In this document: positions 6,809 through 11,747 of the stretch, piece by piece
How the letters are laid out: each line of letters opens with the position of its first letter
How positions within the stretch are numbered: position 1 is the stretch's first letter
Source: Thermoplasmata archaeon
GTDB taxonomy: Archaea > Thermoplasmatota > Thermoplasmata > UBA184
Assembly (NCBI GenBank): GCA_027314845.1
Contig: DAHVAA010000031.1
Span: forward strand, 1 to 11,747
Direction of reading: 5' to 3'
DNA: 11,747 nt
Position numbers and translations under genes: made by a program
Notes under the pieces: generated by a model
Told to the model about the DNA's origin: nothing
The model's input: the letters and a program-made list of their open reading frames with translations, nothing else
The model's database searches: none

Positions 6809-8582
6809 GCGAGGACGCGGGCAGTCGGAAGGTGACCGTACCGAGGGACTGGCCGGGCTGATACGGTCCGGTGCACGCGGCCGAGCCTGTCGGCGCACTG
6901 CAGCTGACATGTCCGTAGAACGCGGCGATCCCTTGGAAGTAGTGGATCCACGCGTAGGCGTACGGCGTCTGGAAGACGATCTTCAGCGATTGGGACGGGT
7001 TCAGATACCAGCCGTTCCCGGGGAACGTGGAGCGGTAGGTCGACACGAGATGGAGCACCGCCGCCGCGGTGCCGAGTCCGCTCTCGGTCCCGACCGTGTT
7101 GAGGAACGAGGGGATCACGACCGTCGCGGCGCCGAACGCATACGAAATCGCGGGCGGGTCGATCATGATGGGGTAGCCCCCCGACTGGGCGTAGACGACC
7201 GCGCCCTGGTCGAACGCGACCTCGGCCGATGGGGCGTAGGTGTTCCGGAGACTGACGAGCAGACCCGCCGAAAAGACGGTCGCTCCGCCGCCGTTGTACT
7301 GGGGGAAGTAGATGCAAGCGTACTGGGGCGGGGTGTTGTAGATGTACTTCCAGCCGTTGGCCAAGCTGCCCTGGGTGTTGTTGTAGACGGTGTTGTTGTA
7401 GTAGACCGTCGCCCCCTTCACCTGCTTGTCGGCCCCGGTCACGGAATCGGTGCTCGATAGGTTGCCATACGGGCAGAGCGGGGTCGTCGGGTTCAGCGGG
7501 TCGAATCCGGTATAGTAGACCTGATAGGTTCCGCCCGACCCGGGCGTGAAGCTGTCGTAAGAGCCCCAGCCCGTGACGATCACGTTGTTCGCGCTGCCGG
7601 CCGTATTGGTTACCGTGACCTGGTCGTTGTTGCCGATCATGACGATGTTCACCGTGGTCCCGCTGGTGGCCGCCAAGGTGACGGCGTTGTTGTTGCCCAC
7701 GATCGTCAGATTCTGGTAGGCGCCGCCGGTCGCCGAGATGCTCATGTTGTTCGCGTCCCCGACGAGCTGGATGTCCTCGAACCCTCCGCCTCGACCGGTC
7801 GCCGTGACGACCACGGTCGAAGAGTTCACGGAGTAGTTCAGCCGAAGCGAGGCGCCGCCGGTCGCCTTGAAATTGAACGAGAAGTACGTCGACGAACTCG
7901 CGCTGTTCGAGAAGTTGGCCGAGACGGTCGCCCCGCCCGGACAGGAGTAGTTGGGATAGGATCCCGAACACCCGGGGGGAGTGCCGGTATCGGGGAGCCA
8001 TCCCGTGGGAGGAGCGTAGCGCGTGCTGATAACCCCGAAGTTCACGGTCGCCGGTCCCTGCTGGGGGATCGAGGAGACCGTGGCTCCGTCCGGCCCGGCG
8101 AACGGAGGAGCCCCGTCCGACCCGAGGGTGATGGGCTGAAGGGCCGGAGATCCCGGCGCTCCGCCTTTCGTCAGGCTCGTGAGCAGCGCCTGGAGGTGAC
8201 CCAGCTGGTCCTCGACCACGACCTCGTGGTTGAGGTCGTTCACCGACATCTGGGCCGGTAGCGTCGTCGAGAGGTAGTTCGCGATCACGGTGACGACCAG
8301 CAAGAGACCTAGGATGGTCGCCACCGGTGCCACCTGGGCCTTCCGCGCCCGGCGTCGCCACCGACGAGCGGGACCCCCACGACCATGGCGTCGCGCGCTC
8401 GCGCGAGCTCGCGGGCCGACCCCGTGGGAGCGGGCAACTCGGGGGCGGCGCGCGGAAGGAGGGGACCGGGCGATACGGACAGCGTGGGGCAGAGCCGGGG
8501 CGGAGAGCTCGGAGGGGCGGGCGAGCCGGACCCTCCGAGCCGCGACGCCGGGCGACGCCCGAGGAATCCGAACGCGATGCAT
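6768..8582 (-). CDS. large membrane-anchored extracellular protein, pilin-like N-terminus
   Basis: This is a probable surface protein of 604 residues with no enzyme motif that I recognise. After an Arg-rich N-terminal stretch (1-83; 24 Arg, one acidic residue) comes RKAQVAPVATILGLLLVV, one hydrophobic helix (about 84-108) preceded by basic residues. This is typical of archaeal pilin-like or pseudopilin-like anchors, and Lys-Ala before Gln could be a prepilin peptidase site. The remainder is rich in Ser, Thr, Asn, Gly and Tyr, with many N-glycosylation sequons and a few Cys, as in secreted archaeal proteins. Residues about 267-345 hold a 21-residue beta-solenoid-like repeat. ATG 8582 is preferred over ATG 8618 because a TATA element overlaps the latter. 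No other ATG, GTG or TTG lies between 8582 and the helix. It is divergent from purH. Confidence 0.82.
   Translation of the reverse strand: MHRVRIPRASPGVAARRVRLARPSELSAPALPHAVRIARSPPSARRPRVARSHGVGPRARASARRHGRGGPARRWRRRARKAQVAPVATILGLLLVVTVIANYLSTTLPAQMSVNDLNHEVVVEDQLGHLQALLTSLTKGGAPGSPALQPITLGSDGAPPFAGPDGATVSSIPQQGPATVNFGVISTRYAPPTGWLPDTGTPPGCSGSYPNYSCPGGATVSANFSNSASSSTYFSFNFKATGGASLRLNYSVNSSTVVVTATGRGGGFEDIQLVGDANNMSISATGGAYQNLTIVGNNNAVTLAATSGTTVNIVMIGNNDQVTVTNTAGSANNVIVTGWGSYDSFTPGSGGTYQVYYTGFDPLNPTTPLCPYGNLSSTDSVTGADKQVKGATVYYNNTVYNNTQGSLANGWKYIYNTPPQYACIYFPQYNGGGATVFSAGLLVSLRNTYAPSAEVAFDQGAVVYAQSGGYPIMIDPPAISYAFGAATVVIPSFLNTVGTESGLGTAAAVLHLVSTYRSTFPGNGWYLNPSQSLKIVFQTPYAYAWIHYFQGIAAFYGHVSCSAPTGSAACTGPYQPGQSLGTVTFRLPASSLTIDLAVYSISLH
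7548..7784 (-). repeat. 21-residue tandem repeats in the surface protein
   Basis: Within the surface protein, segments of the form (I/L)-x-(I/L/V)-V/I/T-G-x-x-N/x recur with glycines at residues 275, 296, 317 and 338, exactly 21 residues apart. Examples are IQLVGDANN, LTIVGNNNA, IVMIGNNDQ and VIVTGWGSY. Hydrophobic residues alternate with small polar ones between the glycines. The pattern suggests successive turns of a right-handed beta-solenoid. It resembles the GNNN-type repeats of DUF3060-like proteins, though that family link is from memory. Confidence 0.7.
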
Positions 8583-8616
8583 GGGCCAGCCGGGAGTGTA
8601 TCTAGCCGAATTCGCC

Positions 8617-8623
8617 ATATTAA
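8617..8623 (-). promoter_or_regulatory. TATA box of the surface protein gene
   Basis: On the minus strand GTTCTTAATATGGCG contains TTAATAT, the clearest AT-rich core in the 158-base divergent spacer. Transcription would begin near 8595, giving a leader of about 14 bases before ATG 8582. The alternative ATG at 8618 falls inside this element. Confidence 0.55.
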
Positions 8624-8698
8624 GAACTATGGGATGGCGGCAGTACCCGCTCGGGACCCCTCCTCGCCCTGCCGAGCCGTTCGCGGTCGGCCTCCGCG

Positions 8699-8708
8699 AA
8701 TCTTATCT
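8699..8708 (+). promoter_or_regulatory. likely TATA box of purH
   Basis: AATCTTATCT sits in GC-rich DNA with its centre about 37 bases upstream of GTG 8741. A start site about 25 bases after it, near 8729, would leave a leader of roughly a dozen bases. The preceding CGCG could be part of a BRE. The core deviates from consensus, so confidence is moderate. Confidence 0.45.
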
Positions 8709-8740
8709 CTCCGCCTCCCTCCCCGTTCGGGGTACGGGGA

Positions 8741-10309
8741 GTGGGATCGGAGGATCTCGCCGCGGTTCGGGTCGAGCGCGCGCTCTTTTCGACGGACGAT
8801 AAGACGGGTCTTCCCGGTCTCGCACGAGCGTTGACCGAGCTCGGGGTCGAACTCTGGGCTACCGGCGGAACCCGACGGGCCTTGCTCGACGGCAACGTGC
8901 CGGTACGGCCCGCCGAGGAGCTCACCGGGATCGCCGATTGGTTCGGGGGCCGGATCAAGACGCTGCATCCGGGTCTCCTCGGGGGCGTTCTCGCGCCGCG
9001 CACCGACGCCGGTCGCCGGGAGCTCGCCGAACGGGGGCTCCGTACGTTCGACCTCGTGGTCGTGAACTTCTACCCCTTCGAACGTCACCTCGCCGAGCAC
9101 CCCGACACCCGGGACCGGGAGGAGTACATCGACATCGGTGGCGTAACGCTCGCGCGGGCGGCGGCGAAGAACCACGAGTGGGTCACGGTCGTCACCGACC
9201 CGCAGGAGTACGGCCGGCTCACCGACGAGCTCCGCGCGAACGCGGGCGCGGTCTCGGCCGCGACACGCCGTCGCCTCGCCGTCCGCGCGTTCGAGCGCTG
9301 CACCGAGTACGACGCGGCGATCGCCCGAGGGCTCGGGCTCGAGAGCTCGGCGCCCGACGGACTTCCCGAGACGCTCGTGCTCCGTCGCGAACCGCTCAAG
9401 CTGCGCTACGGCGAGAACCCTCACCAGCGCGCGGCGACCTACGATACCGTGAGCCCCGCCGGCGCCGGCCTCCGGGCGGCCCCGTTCGCGGTGGTGAAGG
9501 GGGACGCGCTCTCCTACACGAACCTGCTCGACGTCGACACCGCGCTCGGGATCGTAGGCGAGTTCACTGAGCCCGCGGCGGCCGTCGTAAAGCACGCAAC
9601 GCCGTGCGGCGTGGCCACCGCTCCGACGCTCGCCGAGGCCCTCGCCCAGGCCATCGCAACCGACCCGGTCGCTCGCTACGGCTGCGCCATCGCGGTCAAC
9701 CGTCCGTTCGGGGCCGAGGAGCCGGCCGCGCTCAAGGGGATCTTCGTCGACCTGCTGGCTGCCCCGGCCTTCGACCCCGCCGCGCTCGAACCTCTCGGCC
9801 ACCGCGCCAAGCTCAAGCTCGTGCGGATCGACCCGCCGGCGCGGGACCGACCGCGCTGGGAGGCGAAGAGCGCGCTCGGCCGCCTCCTCCTCCAGGACGC
9901 CGACCGACGCGAGCTTCAGCGCGAGGAGATGCGGTGCGTGACCCCGGTGACCGCCGAGGAGGCCGCGCTCGCGAGTCTCGAGTTCGCATGGAAGGTGGTC
10001 CGCCACGCAAAGTCGAACGCGATCGTGCTCGCGGACGGAACGCGGACCGTCGGGATCGGTTCCGGCCAACCGACGCGCGTGAAGGCGGTCGAGCTCGCCG
10101 GCGAGGTCGCGGGCGCGCGGGCCCACGGTTCCGTCCTCGCCTCCGACGCGTTCTTCCCGTTCGCGGACGGAGTCGAGGTCGCCGCGCGGGTTGGGGTGCG
10201 CGCGATCCTTCAACCGGGCGGGAGCCTGCGCGACCCTGAGGTGATCCGGGTCGCGACCGAGCGCGGGATCGCGATGTACTTCACCGGCTGGCGCGTGTTC
10301 CGGCACTAG
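8741..10309 (+). CDS. purH: bifunctional AICAR transformylase / IMP cyclohydrolase PurH
   Basis: PurH catalyses the last two steps of de novo IMP synthesis: formylation of AICAR using 10-formyl-tetrahydrofolate, then ring closure. The 522-residue protein is full length. The N-terminal cyclohydrolase domain (about 1-195) has STDDKTGL, ATGGT and IKTLHP (K73-P77). The transformylase domain shows LRYGENPHQ (221-229), VKHATPCGV with the catalytic Lys284-His285 pair, HAKSNA, SDAFFPFADGVE, and a C-terminus ending GGSLRDPEV and FTGWRVFRH. All core motifs appear intact. The start is GTG 8741, with GGGG immediately before it and a TATA-like element upstream. The 3' end overlaps the convergent thioredoxin gene by 29 bases. 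Most archaea use PurP and PurO instead, so this gene probably came from bacteria, although its base composition matches its neighbours. Confidence 0.97.
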   Translation: MGSEDLAAVRVERALFSTDDKTGLPGLARALTELGVELWATGGTRRALLDGNVPVRPAEELTGIADWFGGRIKTLHPGLLGGVLAPRTDAGRRELAERGLRTFDLVVVNFYPFERHLAEHPDTRDREEYIDIGGVTLARAAAKNHEWVTVVTDPQEYGRLTDELRANAGAVSAATRRRLAVRAFERCTEYDAAIARGLGLESSAPDGLPETLVLRREPLKLRYGENPHQRAATYDTVSPAGAGLRAAPFAVVKGDALSYTNLLDVDTALGIVGEFTEPAAAVVKHATPCGVATAPTLAEALAQAIATDPVARYGCAIAVNRPFGAEEPAALKGIFVDLLAAPAFDPAALEPLGHRAKLKLVRIDPPARDRPRWEAKSALGRLLLQDADRRELQREEMRCVTPVTAEEAALASLEFAWKVVRHAKSNAIVLADGTRTVGIGSGQPTRVKAVELAGEVAGARAHGSVLASDAFFPFADGVEVAARVGVRAILQPGGSLRDPEVIRVATERGIAMYFTGWRVFRH

Positions 10310-10604
10310 CCCCGCGAGGGCCGGACCCGAAGTGGCGGGCGAGAATCACCCGGAACGCGACCGGGTCGATCGGACCGACCGTACGCGCCCTCTCCTGACC
10401 CTCCTCGACGAACAGAAAGGTCGGCAGCGCCTGGATCCCGTACGACCGGGTGACGCGAGCTGCCTCGTCCACGTCGACCTGCGCGAACTTCACCCGGCCC
10501 GCGAGCTTCGCGGCCAGGTCGCGCACGGTCGGTTCCGTGGCCCGGCACGGTCCGCACCAGTCGGCATAGAAGTCCACTACCACCGGAAGCGGAGAGCGCA
10601 CCAC
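10281..10604 (-). CDS. thioredoxin
   Basis: This is a small disulfide reductase with the classical active site WCGPC at residues 16-20 of the 107-residue frame, the buried Asp in VVVDFYADW (D11), and the cis-proline in QALPTFLF (P61). The fold is complete from the first central strand to the last helix, with a short basic tail. The start is uncertain. GTG 10604 is the first usable codon, but the nine residues encoded just upstream in frame (VTDATFEAE) are exactly what normal thioredoxins carry there, and no ATG, GTG or TTG is present in frame between them and the promoter. The true N-terminus may use an unusual start codon, or the gene may have lost its start. It converges on purH with a 29-base overlap and is divergent from mutY. 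Confidence 0.93.
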   Translation of the reverse strand: MVRSPLPVVVDFYADWCGPCRATEPTVRDLAAKLAGRVKFAQVDVDEAARVTRSYGIQALPTFLFVEEGQERARTVGPIDPVAFRVILARHFGSGPRGASAGTRASR

Positions 10605-10692
10605 CTCTGCTTCGAAGGTCGCATCCGTGACGCGCCGAGGTCGGTGCGGGTCGGACGTGGGTCGTCCCGGACCGAGGGAGCCGACGCCCCGC

Positions 10693-10698
10693 TTTAAA
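10693..10698. promoter_or_regulatory. palindromic TATA element between thioredoxin and mutY
   Basis: TTTAAA within GCTTTAAACC is the only AT-rich patch in this spacer and reads the same on both strands. For mutY it is centred about 31 bases before GTG 10727, giving a very short leader. For thioredoxin it predicts transcription from about 10671 on the minus strand. One element may therefore serve both genes, or only one of them. Confidence 0.5.
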
Positions 10699-10726
10699 CC
10701 TGAGCTTCGTCCGGCACCTCCGCTCC

Positions 10727-11747
10727 GTGCGCTCCCGTCCTCGGCCCTCGAAAGCCGGCCCCGCCCCGCCCGCGGTCGCCCGGCGCCTCCTCGATTGGTT
10801 CGCCCGACATCGCCGGCCGCTTCCCTGGCGGCGCGATCGAGACCCGTACCGAGTGTGGGTGGCCGAGGTGCTGTTGCAGCAGACCCGGGTCGAGCAGGCG
10901 ATTCCCTACTACGAACGGTTCCTTCGTGAGTTCCCCGACCTCCGCGCGCTTGCGGCGAGCCCGCTCGAACGGGTGCTCAAGGCCTGGCAGGGCGCCGGCT
11001 ACTACGCCCGCGCCCGGCACCTCCACGCCGCGGCACGGTCGATCGTCCGGGAGCACGGGGGAAGGTTCCCGACCACCGTGCCCGAGCTCGAGGGTCTTCC
11101 CGGGATCGGGCCGTACATCGCCCGGGCGGTCGCCGCGCTCGCCTACGACGCGCCGGTCGTGGCGCTCGAGGCGAACGGTCTCCGGGTCGCGGCTCGCTGG
11201 ACGAAGGAGTCCGGGGACGTGCGCTCGCGGCCGGTTCGGGAACGGCTCGAGCGCGCGCGCGACGATGCCCGCGGCGCGGCCCCGAGCGGGCCGTTCACCG
11301 AGGCCATCATGGAGCTCGGCGAGACGCTCTGCCGGCCGGCCCGGCCCCGCTGCGACCTCTGCCCGGTCGCGTTCGGCTGCCGGGCGACTCAAGAGCTGCG
11401 GGACCCCGGCGTGCTGCCGAAGCGGCCCCGGCACCGTACCCGGCCTCACCTCCGGGGAGCCGTGGTCGTCGTCGTCGACCGAAAGGGACGCTGGCTCGTT
11501 CAGCGTCGGGCGCCCCACGGTCTCCTCGGCGGGCTCTGGGAGTTCCCGGGCGGAAAGATCGAGCGGCGGGAGTCGCCCGAAGCGGCGGCGCGCCGAGAGC
11601 TCCGGGAGGAGACGGGACTCTCCGTCGGTCCGCTCACGTTCCTCGGAGCTGTGCGTCACGGCTACAGTCACTTCACGGTCGAACTGCATGCGTTCCGGGC
11701 GCGCGCCGGGGTGGGCCGGCTACGTACGTCCGCGAGACAGCGGTGGG
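10727..11747 (+). CDS. mutY: A/G-specific adenine glycosylase MutY with Nudix domain (3' truncated)
   Basis: MutY removes adenine mispaired with 8-oxoguanine. The visible 340 residues begin at GTG 10727, just after a TATA element. The HhH-GPD glycosylase domain has PLPWRRDRDPYRVWVAEVLLQ with the catalytic Glu at 47, QQTRVEQAIPYYERF, and the helix-hairpin-helix LPGIGPYIA with the MutY-type Tyr. An iron-sulfur cluster motif C-x6-C-x2-C-x5-C is present at C202, C209, C212 and C218. The second catalytic residue, Asp in the usual LDGNVKRV, is here Glu148 in ALEANGLRV. The C-terminal MutT-like domain carries a complete Nudix box (276-298: G-x5-E-x7-RELREETGL), whereas this domain in MutY usually lacks one. 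The gene runs off the window without a stop. Neighbouring thioredoxin is divergent. Confidence 0.93.
   Translation, partial: MRSRPRPSKAGPAPPAVARRLLDWFARHRRPLPWRRDRDPYRVWVAEVLLQQTRVEQAIPYYERFLREFPDLRALAASPLERVLKAWQGAGYYARARHLHAAARSIVREHGGRFPTTVPELEGLPGIGPYIARAVAALAYDAPVVALEANGLRVAARWTKESGDVRSRPVRERLERARDDARGAAPSGPFTEAIMELGETLCRPARPRCDLCPVAFGCRATQELRDPGVLPKRPRHRTRPHLRGAVVVVVDRKGRWLVQRRAPHGLLGGLWEFPGGKIERRESPEAAARRELREETGLSVGPLTFLGAVRHGYSHFTVELHAFRARAGVGRLRTSARQRW

Noticed and set aside
6454..8361. Minus-strand frame of 635 codons overlapping the surface protein
   Set aside because: It lies one frame off the surface-protein gene and is dominated by Arg, Gly, Pro and Asp, without the membrane helix or repeats seen in the correct frame.
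8627..10306. Minus-strand frame of 559 codons opposite purH
   Set aside because: It is a shadow of the intact purH gene, with low-complexity charged composition and no recognisable domain.
10694..11689. Minus-strand frame of 331 codons opposite mutY
   Set aside because: It is antisense to a gene with clear MutY and Nudix motifs, and its own translation has no domain features.
1..11747. Mobile element, CRISPR array or defence system
   Set aside because: No transposase, integrase, regular direct repeats with spacers, or nuclease/methylase modules were found on either strand.

Overview
The window is very GC-rich DNA from an archaeon. The main evidence is a complete PolD large subunit (DP2), found only in archaea, together with a cell-division FtsZ that resembles archaeal FtsZ2, a probable archaeal RNase P Pop5 subunit, and TATA-type promoters about 25 bases upstream of start codons or short leaders. 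The combination of PolD, FtsZ, high GC and a large pilin-like membrane-anchored surface protein fits an uncultivated high-GC Thermoplasmatota lineage. That placement is an inference, not a sequence match.

Layout, left to right. A partial tRNA-Arg(TCG) lies at the left edge on the minus strand, just downstream of the DP2 gene (121-3492, minus). Divergent from DP2 is a two-gene fluoride operon-like unit, crcB plus a DUF190 gene (3662-4386, plus). A small three-helix membrane protein (4431-4925, minus) converges on DUF190 and appears leaderless. A 334-base intergenic region then carries its promoter and the ftsZ promoter back to back. ftsZ (5260-6393, plus) overlaps a Pop5-like gene (6359-6808). 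The Pop5-like gene runs tail to tail into a long extracellular protein with a beta-solenoid repeat (6768-8582, minus). Divergent from that is purH (8741-10309, plus), whose end overlaps a thioredoxin gene (10281-10604, minus). A palindromic TTTAAA TATA element separates thioredoxin from mutY (10727 to the window end, plus), which is cut off at its 3' end.

Most genes are housekeeping: replication (DP2), division (ftsZ), RNA processing (tRNA, Pop5), purine synthesis (purH), redox (thioredoxin), base-excision repair (mutY) and fluoride export (crcB). I see no CRISPR array, insertion sequence, integrase or defence island, and no multi-gene system that looks clearly undescribed.

The points worth a second look are: a MutY with Glu in place of the catalytic Asp and an intact Nudix box; a full-length bacterial-type PurH in an archaeal setting; a surface protein with an exact 21-residue repeat and an 83-residue arginine-rich N-terminus; a thioredoxin whose conserved N-terminus has no ordinary start codon; and a tRNA-Arg whose T arm does not pair as written.
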